From: Uloborus plumipes
Taxonomy: Eukaryota > Arthropoda > Arachnida > Araneae > Uloboridae
NCBI GenBank assembly: GCA_038373865.1
Contig: JAXGGA010004711.1
Coordinates: 1-64,000 of the forward strand
Length of the DNA: 64,000 nucleotides
Direction of reading: 5' to 3'
Every line of letters starts with the position of its first letter. Positions within the stretch are counted from its first letter, which is position 1. The notes under the pieces were generated by a model. The model did no database searches, had not been told where the DNA came from, and worked only from the letters and a program-made list of their open reading frames with translations. A program made the translations under genes and the position numbers. Positions 35,565 through 46,110 of the stretch are shown one piece after another.

Positions 35565-35875
35565 TCTAATCTAATCTCATAAAAATATTTAATATTCATA
35601 GTTTAAATTTCGAAGATCACTAGCATAAATGCATAATGCGATGGTTAGAAATTACTAATCAGCAGCAGACGCAGGGCATCCTACGCCTTCCTACAAGTTT
35701 CGTCCTCTCTTTCAGCAAATAAGGCTGCAATCAACGATTAGTATAGAGCGCATTAAGTATAGATGGATTAATTTCCTCTTCCGCTGATGAATTATACCTT
35801 CAGGAGGGTAATTAACGAAAAGGGAAAGGTAGACCTTTCAATATTTCAGAAACTGCGCGGAAATGCCTCGATAAT
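35565..35875 (+). repeat. Tandem segmental duplication, unit 3
   Basis: Starts within the array unit (TCTAATCTCATAAAAATATT) and runs to AGAAACTGCGCGGAAAT. It lacks the GTAAGAAAACATCGCAAT part seen in units 1 and 2. Confidence 0.9.
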
Positions 35876-35885
35876 TAGGCATCGC

Positions 35886-38232
35886 GAGAGGTTTGCTCCC
35901 TAAATTATATACTGCGACTTTTCATGAATGGAGTTTATCGATTGGAGCTATGACCCCGCTTCATGCAAGTGACCGGAGTGAGTGTATGAAGGGTATGCTG
36001 TGTAATTAAATAAAAATCATTGCGTTAAAATAATTTTGTTTTACTAGTTACCCTTCATTTTTGATACTTTTTAAGTAATTAGCAAGCATGAGTGTTAATT
36101 TTGTAAAGCTCTGTGTGAGTGATCGTCGTTAGTTTCTGCATCACCGTAGAGTTTTAGTAACTTAAAAATTTAGCAGCACATAGTAAAATTGATTTAAAAG
36201 AATTTTGTCGTAGTTCTTGGCTGACGTACCTGTTATCCACACTACAAAAACAGCCCTCGATAAGTTAGAATGGTACATATTTTCGATTAAACCACCTTTT
36301 TGCTAGTTTGGCACCGTAATATATTGGTATTGCACATGCTGAAACAAATATTCATATGAACTGCAAATTTACCCTAAGCACACAAAATTAGTTTGTTTGG
36401 GTTGAATCCAGAATCAGAATGTTATTCGTAGTATCGTCAGACTTCAAGATTCTCGTTCCCCCTTAATGAAATGCAGCTACACATAGTTTGAGATCCCTCC
36501 ATTTCAAATAATAACCTCGATTACAGTTTTGGACATTGGAGAATATACCCAATAATACCTTGGGAATAACTCTCTCACGCATTGAGCCTGGTAATTTAAA
36601 ATAATTTTTACTGAGTTTCGGTGTCTTCAAGAAGTTTTTTTAGTAGGTATAAACGCTGAATTTTTTTGATAAATTGGCGTAACTTGCATTCCACATTTTC
36701 CTGGAATCAAAGCATAGCTTCTAATTCTTCTAAAAGATTTCTAAGTGAATGCTGCAGTTTTAGTTTTTACTCCTACTTGCCAAACGGCTACTATTTTTTA
36801 ATCATTATTTTCAAGGTTTAAAAGATTTTCCCAATGCTCAAAGTTTGACTTTTCTTATTCAATGCAGTTTTACTAAATTACCATTTTAACTAAGAGATTA
36901 ATTATTATGCAACAAACTTACTTTTCCCTTCAGCAACAAATGTTTTTCATAGCTAACAGCAGAAGAAAACAAATAAATGAAAAGTAAAATTCAACTCAGA
37001 TAGGGTCATTTGCTGAAACTTAGAGTAAGCTTATAAGGATTCTTTCTAACTGAATTTCTTTTCAAAGGCAGTTCAAAAACTGTAGAATTCACTTTCAAAC
37101 AAAAAAAATCTAATTTTATTTATTTCCAATTGCAACGATTGTGACCGTTATCTAACTCTTACATCGAAACGTGTAGATAAAAAGCTACAAATTCGCTTTA
37201 AAATTCCTCACAAAAATGCATGAGATCCACGTTTTTGAACGTAAAAATCAAAACATATGTTCCCTTTCGGAAACTGTCGGCCAAGCAAATAGTCGGGGAT
37301 TACCTTTTTTCCTTATCAGATTGCCCTACAAATCGGCGTTAAGTGGAGGCGACAGCGTCACGTTGCGTTTTAATGATTGCGCTGCCAAAGCTGCGAAACA
37401 TTATTTGTCTTCGTATTCGGACCGACGTGACTGAAAATACAAATTGAAAACTAGCTACAGAGTATAGGAGAGGGTTACAACTCATCTTCTTTTCCTAACT
37501 GATTTTTATGTCCCTTTTTAAGAAGGTAGTCATCTCCTATCGCGGATTCCTAACGAGATATGAAGCGCTTTTGTGTTTTGTTTCCTTTTTGTTGTTAAGA
37601 TTACTTCTCGCTTTATTAGGCGAAGCAACTGTGACTTGGTTTCGAAGAAATTCTTGTGAGTGTACTTGAGATTGATTTTAGGTTTGTCTTTTTTATTTAT
37701 GAGTTTACTTTTTCCTTGTAGTATAAATGCTGCTAGCTATATGTTACCTTATACAGTGCTATAATAATATTTCCAAATTATATGTTTTTCTTTTAAAATT
37801 TAATATACAGTTAAAATGAAAAACCGTTCGTGATAAATGACTTTCAGAATAACAGATATGCCTTTACGATCTAATTAAAGCAGGCAAATAGTGATCAATC
37901 TAAAGCTACCATTTGATGTCAGTCAAAATACGTTTACATTGTCTTTATGTATACAAAAAATAACAATAATAATAACGATTTCCATCGTTACAAAGATGAA
38001 TTTAACTGTAGTAACTTATTTTGACTTGCACCAGAAGAACAGTTTAGACAAAGTAAAAAATGGACCAAAGTGATAAATTGAGCGTTGGATCACTCTTCCA
38101 CTAAGAAAAGTGACTGCCGGAATCGATAATAAGAAACTATCGATATTATAAGTAGTGCAATCAGTTAATAAGATCTGAGATTGAGTAAAAGGATACTTTC
38201 AAATTGCAGTTCAAAAGTGCCGAGACGTAATT
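35886..38232. other. No gene called; GC-balanced patch at 37216-37434
   Basis: AT-rich except 37216-37434, which is CpG-richer and open for 72 codons (ending CAAKAAKHYLSSYSDRRD). There is no domain and no clear splice pair. It could be a regulatory element or a decayed exon. Confidence 0.45.
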
Positions 38233-38564
38233 CCCGTTATAGCACAGTAACTAAAATGTTAGTTTTGCTTGATGGTCACATAAAGGTCTCGAAAATGACG
38301 CTCACAAAACCGCACTCTAATTCATCAACAGGTTTCAGCAACATACAAATGTCAGTTTGCGGTGACGTCACACAGTGACGCTAGGACGACGTCTTCACAA
38401 CGCCCCACAGCCGCTGAAACAACGTAGTAGTGAACTCGCATGCAACAAATGTGTCACAGCGTAACTTACTTGAGTCGTCACAATTTTTCACTTTGTAACT
38501 GTGACTACTGTTGCTCGCCAGTAACGTCTTTTTAACATTTCCGTAGCAAATTGTGCTATCAGGG
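38233..38564. mobile_element. TIR element filled with GTGAC/GTCAC motifs
   Basis: CCCGTTATAGCACA at the left is mirrored by TGTGCTATCAGGG at the right (imperfect, one gap). Inside, GTGAC, GTCAC, GTAAC and TGACG recur on both strands, for example GGTGACGTCACACAGTGACG at about 38360. It stands out as CpG-rich. No coding capacity. It has the same design as 4613 and 14426 with a different internal motif. Confidence 0.5.
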
Positions 38565-40845
38565 TTATACCGACGATTTAAAGAATGAAATCTTTACATA
38601 ACTATTGGTGGTGTAAATATCCGCCTTACTACAGCAAAAAATATCACAGGATTATCTCCCATCAAGTCTGCGGCGGTTTTGTAGGCAAATAACTTAACGT
38701 GCTAACTTCTGAACATCTACTACTTTAGCGAAGAAAGTAAAAATCGTCAAGAGTGAAAGCATCCTATTTCTATGAAATTCATTATGGAATAGCTCCCAAA
38801 AAATGTATTAAATCACGACCCGATATCTTTATAGATATTGTTATGAATATTATTTTGAGAAAGATGTTTGCCAATAGTAATATTTTACTCTGGATATGTT
38901 TTAACTCATAATTTTAACTTTATTATATGTATGTGTGTCAGATAAAACTTCATGCTCTATGTTCGGTTTTGCTTTCTGTTTGAAAATGCATCGCGATTCT
39001 TTTATTGTCAGCCATTGGCTAGTTGAAAGCATTTAAATCAGGATCTTATACTGGTAATGCTGTAACTATTTCCAATACGAGAAAACTTATATATCACCGA
39101 AAAAATATTTAGTGCTTTTTTTCTCATTTGATTTTAATTTAAAATACACAAGTACAAAGGTTTAAGAGCTTATGCGAGCTGAAAACCGTTTTTTTTTTTG
39201 GTGTTTAGTTGTGTCCAAACTACTTACAAACGACTGCAACTTAATTCACTTCCTATCTAGTTAATTGTTAGTGTAATTAGCAATATTTAACTAATTAGGT
39301 GTGTGCTGCACTTCGTCCTGCATGCTCATAACATTATTCTAGTTTTCGCACCTTGATGTATTTGATCTCTTAAAATCGGAAGTATTCAATTTTTACCTAT
39401 GTTATAAATTGTTTGAAGCTGGTATAAAGGAGAAGCAACACTTAAGATTTCTGTCCAGAATCTTTTTAATAATCTAATCTAGGTATTCAAAGTGCACTTG
39501 CGTTCCACGCAAATGGAGGTGTTAAAATGTATTTTATTTAATGTAAATCATTTGAAATTCAAATGAACGACAGTTTGCTAAAAGTGAATGAACTACATTT
39601 CAACTTTACGTTTAAAATACTTCTTCCAATAACTGAATTTAGGTTCATCAGTATTCTCAAAGAAAATATCAATGAGTAAATCTTTCGATTCAAGTGATTT
39701 GAAATGTAAAATAACAAGTTTTCTTTTGAAAAGGAAACTGCTTTCTGAAGATGCGTATCAAATAGTTATTTTAAAGATCGATTTCAGTAATTTAATATAT
39801 CCACTTTTTTAAGCGAAAGTATTGAAACATTTTTTTTTCTTATCGTTATTTTTTACTGAATATTTGAAATCTCTACATTTATCTGCTAAAGAAATACCTT
39901 GAAAAATGTTAATCCTTAAGCAATATTTTTACCACACAATGTGCACCATTTTGAAATATTAGGAAATGGTTTTTAAATGGTAAAAGTAATAAGTTTTTAT
40001 TTAAACCGCTGTGTTTAGTTTAAAGTACCTATAACTACATGTGTGCCCCTTTCTCTTTACATTAATTCATCTTTCTTGATGTATTTACAATCCCTAACAA
40101 TTCCTAATAAGAGAATTCTAATTGGCTAATTATTCAACCTACTAAAACTGAACTTTCGATCTTCAAAGCAGTCATCAAAGAGTAATATTGTAATTTGTTG
40201 GATGGTGCTGAATAAAAAAAAGCATCAAAGATCGTACACAACAGTAAGTAATTTTCTTTTTCAAAAAACAAAAATAGGATTCTGATACGCAAATCTTCGA
40301 ATTTAAAGTTTTCAAGGGATGCTCCTCCAAAACAAACAAGCACACAAATATGTTACTCAACTAAATTAAACATATGTGTAGAAAGAAGAATAATTAATGC
40401 AATTATTATATTTTAGTTTCTTTAACTACTGTCTCACTAGTAGTAGAAATGTTTTTCCGTACTTGATCTACATGGTAACAGTATCACTTATTACTGTTAC
40501 TTGAGTTTTTCTTTTTTTTTTTTCCTTCCTGTTTCTCGTACGAATTTAGATTGTTTATAAAGAAAGATCAATGATCTCTTCAGAAATGAAGTGTTTATTT
40601 GTAAAGATTATTTCTTTCAATGCTGCAATCTTCTCCTCGACTTGGCGAAAAATCCATTTCAATCTTATTTCTAATGATTGCATCATTAGACCAAGAATCT
40701 TTTCGTTTCATGATGCATCTGGAAATCCTGAACTCTTCATTCACTCAGAAAATTAAATTTTTGATTAAAGTCGTAAAGTTTTGGTCTTTGATGGCCATTT
40801 GAAGCACCCGAAGGTTACATTCAACAGTGGAAGGGTATGGAAGAT
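38565..40845. other. No gene seen
   Basis: AT-rich unique sequence. Overlapping ORFs at 40134-40360 (minus) and 40571-40802 (plus) have no recognisable domain. Confidence 0.6.
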
Positions 40846-40849
40846 TTAA

Positions 40850-41072
40850 CCCTCTCGGCACCCTGGACCTCATATGAGGCTCCTACTTTTGAACTTAATT
40901 TTGTAAGAAGTAAACACTTAAAATGATTTTTTTTTTCACTTAGGAGCCTCATATGTGATCTACATGAATAGGTGGAGTCATTGACGGAAAAAAAATCATT
41001 TTAAGTGTTTACTTCTTCCAAAATTGAGTTCAAAAGTATGAGCCTCATATGAGGTCCAGGGTGCCGAGAGGG
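40850..41072. mobile_element. piggyBac-type MITE, TTAA flanked
   Basis: TTAA at 40846-40849 and 41073-41076 flank a 223-bp element. Its ends CCCTCTCGGCACCCTGGACC are perfectly inverted, and its arms stay complementary for about 85 bp with few mismatches (through ATATGAGGCTC, AAGAAGTAAACACTTAAAAT). TTAA duplication with CCC starts is the piggyBac signature. No coding capacity. Confidence 0.85.
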
Positions 41073-41076
41073 TTAA

Positions 41077-41864
41077 GTCAAATGTGTTTAATTGTAAGAA
41101 AAAAGAATAATAGACTGCGCTACAAAGTATTTCTTTCTCAGTATGTAGAAATAGAAGTATCCCTTCATTCTAGCCTGCTTCTGCGAAAAAAAATGAAGGA
41201 CTCTTGATACATATGTAATATATTTCTGAAAGCAAAAACACAGAACCTTTTTTAACCAAAAATACGTAAATAAAGTTCAAAGTGGTAATAAATCAATAAT
41301 AATACAAATATTGAAGAAAAATAAGTTTTTCAGATGAGGAAATAAATATGTCAATATTTCCATCTACTAACTATTAAGGTTGCAGTCTGATCTGTTAAAT
41401 CAGGCTTTGGACTTTTTGTATACATAAATTCTGAACTGAAGCGGGATTTTTATTGGAAAAAGCATTTATGTAGATAACGTACAAAAATATTTTTGACTTG
41501 GTTTTGACTAGGATAAAGAACATTTTCGGAACAGTTCAAAAAGAGGAATTTTATCAAATTCGGCACCGTTTGAAGCATGTCTAAATTTTGAACTAAAAGG
41601 TGAATTCAATTCACACAAAATTTAGCTGTAATATTTGCTCTAAATGAAAATTTAAAAAAAATCTAGAAAGCTTCCACAGTTATTTTAAATTACAGCAAAA
41701 TGTCTCCACTTTTATAAGAGCCATAGTGACGAATGAATTTTAAAATATTTAGTTAACTTAACGTAGGAAATTTCTCTTATCATTAAATTGATAAAGTCAG
41801 AAAAATTACAGTACAGCCTACAATTGACATTTTCTATAGTCTATGGTTTTGTGTAATAATATCA
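41077..41864. other. No gene seen
   Basis: AT-rich spacer between the two piggyBac-type insertions. Nothing recognised. Confidence 0.6.
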
Positions 41865-41914
41865 CTGTCCGTCCGTGAAATCCACGACTAGCACTTGCGA
41901 ACAGTTCCACTTAA

Positions 41915-42470
41915 CTCTCGTGGGTTCCTTGGGGTCATATGTGACCCCAATGCAATTTCTGTTTAATATATCTTGTTAATCAACCATTTGTTTTTAATGG
42001 CATTTTGTGCCTTGTATTCTTCTAGTTTTCTATTAAAAATAATGCTATTATTGTGTTTTATTTTTTCCGAATTGCATTTTTTGCCCACAATACCCTTGGA
42101 GTCACTTCCTCAGAATGCCAAAAAAAAAAAAAAAAAAAGGACGTTGCAACTTTTGTCCAAGAGAACTGGACAGAAAATGCATCGAAAAATATCATAAGTG
42201 TTTGAAATGCATTTGCAAAAAGTCATGTTTTTTCAGGTCTGTAACAGTTGTAAATAAATCTACAGTTATTGTAAGTTTTGCTCTAAAATTTTAACTTTTA
42301 ATGCAGAAACTAAATTTTACTTTGATTGTGTCTTTTTATTTTTATTTTTTTAGCATTAAAAAATGTGTGAACTTAAATTATGCATGTAACATTCAATAAT
42401 CATAATAAAGTAATTAAAGGAAGCATTAAGGTCGTTGTAGTGTAACTGAAATGGGAGGGACCCACGAGGG
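41915..42470 (+). mobile_element. Internally deleted piggyBac-type transposon
   Basis: TTAA at 41911-41914 and 42471-42474 flank 556 bp. Ends CTCTCGTGGGTTCC and, inverted, CCCTCGTGGGTCCC match at 12 of 14. A subterminal palindrome GGGGTCATATGTGACCCC follows the left end. The interior still encodes the cysteine-rich tail of a piggyBac transposase, which shows it derives from an autonomous element by loss of the rest. Confidence 0.85.
42043..42294 (+). pseudogene. piggyBac transposase C-terminal cysteine-rich domain fragment
   Basis: The frame is open from 42043 to TAA 42292-42294. The recognisable part begins near 42103 (HFLRMP, a six-Lys run from the A tract at 42120-42138) and continues GRCNFCPRELDRKC, then a CxxC-x-C-x3-C cluster (KCLKCICKKSC). 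Cys spacing is CxxC, x7, C, x6, CxxC, x1, C, x3, C. This is the zinc-binding RING-like tail that piggyBac transposases use to bind the element ends. The catalytic DDD domain, normally some 400 residues before it, is gone. Sequence before about 42100 is probably not original coding. The family call rests on the Cys pattern together with the TTAA-flanked ends. Confidence 0.75.
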
Positions 42471-42740
42471 TTAATAAAGGGTAGAAGGGATGTTCGTGAT
42501 AACTGTCCGAAGTTTTCAATTTAATATTTACATTTACTGTAAACTTTTGACACATTCAACTAAACTATGTATTTGAAATTATCATCGTTCTACGTTATTC
42601 GATACGGCTTAAATTGCTTTTTATTATTCTTCCCCTCATTGTTATCTTACCTAACATCCCTATTTTGGTAAGATCAGAGAAGACCTGACGCATGCGTAAA
42701 TGCGCGGAAGGTTTTACCAAAGCAGATGAGACAGTATGTA

Positions 42741-45060
42741 ATTTATTATCGAATTGGATTTGAAATATGAGAAAATACAAGTAACAAATATCACAAGCAA
42801 CATTTTTTGAAAATCTATAGGAACTAGAATTGCCATATGAGAAAAAATATATTTACCCTTTACTCATTAATCAAATCTATCAAAACTATCGCATGCATAC
42901 AGTTTTTTGTGCTTTTAATTTGCTAAAAATAATGACTCTTCATCCTTCAATGCAAACATTCCAACCCTTTTCACATCTCGTATCAACTTCTCCAAAAACC
43001 AATAGGTTGATCACGAAGCGATGCTTCACGAAGACAATGAGACGGAGTTCTGTCACAGTTTTTGGTCTTGCGGAATTATCTTACCGAGCCTCTAAAGTTG
43101 ATTGTTCTTCCGAAGAAAAGGCAAATTTGGCGGGAAAATGACCCTCTTGAAGTGTATAGCTCCGAAGTGAGAGATTATTGTCTTCGTTTCTCTCAGCAGC
43201 TGTTGCACCTCCCTTCGTATGTAAACAAACATGACTTGTTTTCTCTATCTTTTCCCATCGCCAGGACTGTTATCTTTCATCTCGAATGAGAAAGAAAGCA
43301 ATTTCTTCTTCCTTATAGCTCTGTAAATATCGTACTGCCGAATATTAAATATTCCATAAGGTTCGTCGCCGTTTTCGTGCGAGAATAAAGACGTGGTGCG
43401 ATGTCTATCTGAGTGTCTTTATGGTGTGATTCTTGTTGCTTGGAGAATACTTTTCAGATTAAAAAAAATGAACTTTAACAATAGTTGTGTACATATTTAC
43501 TCTTGAAAATAAATTGATATATAATCCTACACAATGATCCGTATAATTTTTATTCTAAAAAAAATTTTTCATCATTATTTTTCTTAATATTCTCGCCATT
43601 ACCCATTTCCATTTTTATAAATATAAAATAGTGTTAAATTAATAATACGCAAAAATGGTCTGCTCAGCTCACTCCATAATACAGTGCAAAAAAAAGAGAT
43701 AATTATTGAATAAAAATATTACGTAACCAATTGTGCGTCTATACTAAGTAAGGAAAAGATGAAAATATTTGAAAATGAGATTTCAACATTGGCACTTTTA
43801 TCTCCATCTTCTCTTTCTTTTTTCGGCAGTTAATTTTATTAATTTTAACGGAAGGTGGTTTTCAAAACTCTATTTATTTTATTTAGTGGAACAACTTTAT
43901 TACATAACCTCTAAATAAATATAACAGGAGGGGAAAGCTTTGATAAATGAATGTGTAAGTGTGAAGTATACTACTGCTTCTAGAATAATTGCGATTTTTA
44001 GTTATCGTTCGAAAACAATTAGAATAAGTTTATGATTTGTCTCTTCTGGGAGTTTGTGGGTGCGTTAAATTTACCTTCAAGCGAAAGCTCATTGAAAAAT
44101 TCAGCAATCGTTTAACAGAAAAATTTGTTCAAATCAAATAAACTATAAGAACAAGATGTCAGAAGCAAATCTTTCAAACAAAAATATAGTTTGCTCCAAT
44201 ATTGCTATTACCTCGGAAGTTATGGGGGGGGGGGGGGAAGAAGATAGGCAAACAGACACAGACCGACGACCCATCTCAAAACATGTTTCAAAAAAATTTT
44301 TGATGGTCAATGTTTAATTAAGTTATTTTTTCTATTTCTACATTATCAGTTCTTTTTTTGTTCCTAAAGTATTTTTGCTCGTTTTTGTTTTCTTTTATTT
44401 TTTTCAGGAAAGTAAGCTAAGGAAAAAGAGAGAAACAAAGAATACCACCAATTTAAAAACAAAGAAAGTTTGTCTTAGAAAGCAAAGAAAGTTCAAGTTA
44501 CTCTAGATATTTTTAGTTTTGTTCCTACCGAAGACTAGATATAGACCAGAGAGAGTGTTTTCTCATGCTGCTTTGAAGCAATTCTGCTCAACCTAAGAGA
44601 ATGTTAACAAAAGTGAAATTTATTTTTATCCCTTAACTATGTCACAAAAAATAACAAAATCAAGCAATTTATTTACTTTTTTGTAGAAACAATTTACAAC
44701 AATAGAACCAATAGTTAGAAACCATTGATGTATTCATTTTGAAAAAAGTTCAGTGATTCGGTTTCTGATGGAAAAAAAAACAACGTTTCCTCAACGGTGA
44801 TTCGACGACGCGAAACGACGTGTATAGTGCTAATGCGAAAGGTGACAGAGTAATGTGTGAGTGGTGATAGCTGTCATTGACGGAAGAGAAAATATTCTTG
44901 ATGGATCGCGATCAAAACGACCATCAATGATTACGAAATATTTGCTCAATGTGGTGAAAGAAAAAAATTGTGAAAGCCTGCGATTCCGAATTTCAACTTG
45001 ACTAACCGTTGATGCAAAATAAACTTCACTCATCGGTTTTAAAAATGTAAACTTTATTTA
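42741..45060. other. No gene called; GC-balanced patch at 43000-43440
   Basis: AT-rich apart from about 43000-43440, which carries overlapping chance frames and a forkhead-like GTAAACAAAC at 43220. A G run lies at 44224. I see no exon pair. The patch might be a regulatory element. Confidence 0.5.
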
Positions 45061-45357
45061 CCGGCTTTCATAATCTTGTATTTACTTACCTGGTTTTAGC
45101 CTACTTTGCGGTTAAAAATAAAAGAAAGACGAAAAAAGTATCAAAAGTGGCTCAATGCATCTAAAAATATCGCAAAGTCCGAAAAAAATATCGCCAAGTT
45201 AAAAAAATATCGCCAAGTCCGAAAAAAAAGCCAAAAAGAAATAAAAAGGTAAAATGAATATCGAAAAATTAAAAATTTGAAAGTAGGGTATTGAGATGGG
45301 GAATTTGTGTGTCGGTCGGTCGGTCTTTCGGTCGGTCGGTCTGCCCCCCCCCCCCCC
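45061..45357. repeat. Leader of a dispersed repeat with (GGTC)n tract
   Basis: TAAAAATAAAAGAAAGACGA, repeated AATATCGCCAAGT units, TTGAAAGTAGGGTATTGAGA and a GGTC tetranucleotide tract ending in a C run all recur in the same order at 52085-52350. Minus-strand ORFs (45199-45493, 52137-52433) simply translate this tract (Thr-Asp-Arg-Pro repeats). Confidence 0.85.
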
Positions 45358-46075
45358 TAATAACTTTTGAATGAACATTCCGATTTTGACAAACTTTGTT
45401 TTGTTGGAAAGATCTCGGCGAGTACAGCTCATTCCGATATTTGATTTTTTCGATTTGAACAATTTTTGGTTCAACTTTGAACCGTTCAAACAACCTGTTC
45501 CGCGATGCTAACTTTTGACTGAACAGTCCAATTTGAACAAACTTTGTTTTGTTCGAAAGATCTTGTCAAGGATACTTCATTCCCGTATTTACATTTCCGA
45601 TTTGAACAGTTTTTCGTTCAACATTGAACCGCTCAAGTAAGCTGTCACCCCTAATAACTTTTGAGTGAACAGTGCGATTTCAATAAACTTTTTTTTGTTC
45701 CAAGGATCTCAGCAAGGATACTTCATTACCGTATTTAAATTTTCAATTTGAACATTTTTTTTTGTTCAACATTGAACCGTTCAAGCAAGCTGTCACCCCT
45801 AATAACTTTTGAGTGAACAGTCCGATTTAAATAAACTTTTTTTTTTCGAAAGATCTCAGCAAGGATACTTCATTACCGTATTTAAATTTTCAATTTGAAC
45901 ATTTTTTCGTTCAACATTGAACAGTTCAAGCAACTTTTCCCCACCTAATAACTTTTAAGCGAACCATCCGAATGGAATAAACTTTTTTTCTTTGAAAGAT
46001 CTCGAAGAGGCTCATTCCCATACTTCGCTTTTTTATTTGAACCATTTTTCGTTCAATATTGAACCGTTCAGAAAA
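45358..46075. repeat. Tandem array, five units of about 147 bp
   Basis: Units begin at TAATAACTTTTGA or variants at about 45358, 45507, 45652, 45800 and 45946. Each runs through TGAACAGTCCGATTT, AAAGATCTCAGCAAGGATAC, TTTTTCGTTCAACATTGAAC and CCGTTCAAG. Units differ by substitutions and small indels. A partial array follows the same leader at 52351. Confidence 0.9.
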
Positions 46076-46110
46076 AAATTTAACATTAGCGCCTACGGGG
46101 AATTTAAGTT

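Larger units (their letters stand above)
41865..42740 (+). repeat. Dispersed repeat, copy 1, split by a piggyBac-type element
   Basis: The parts 41865-41910 (ACTGTCCGTCCGTGAAA, GCACTTGCGAAC) and 42475-42740 (CTGTCCGAAGTTTTCAATTT, AACTAAACTATGTATTTGAA, GGTAAGATCAGAGAAGACCT, TAAATGCGCGGAAGGTTTTA) match 54135-54465 in order. That copy lacks the 556-bp insertion between them. A weaker relative of the end (GTGCGCAAATGCAGCGGAGG) lies at about 59849. Confidence 0.85.

Noticed and set aside
41973..42197. 74-codon ORF over the piggyBac-type element
   Set aside because: It is in a different frame from the Cys-rich tail; the tail frame carries the recognisable motif.
44224..44236. G run as a quadruplex-forming regulatory site
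   Set aside because: A single homopolymer run in low-complexity DNA, similar to others in the window; nothing ties it to a gene.
45199..45493. Minus-strand ORFs with Thr-Asp-Arg-Pro repeats
   Set aside because: They translate the GGTC tetranucleotide tract; the same applies to 52137-52433.
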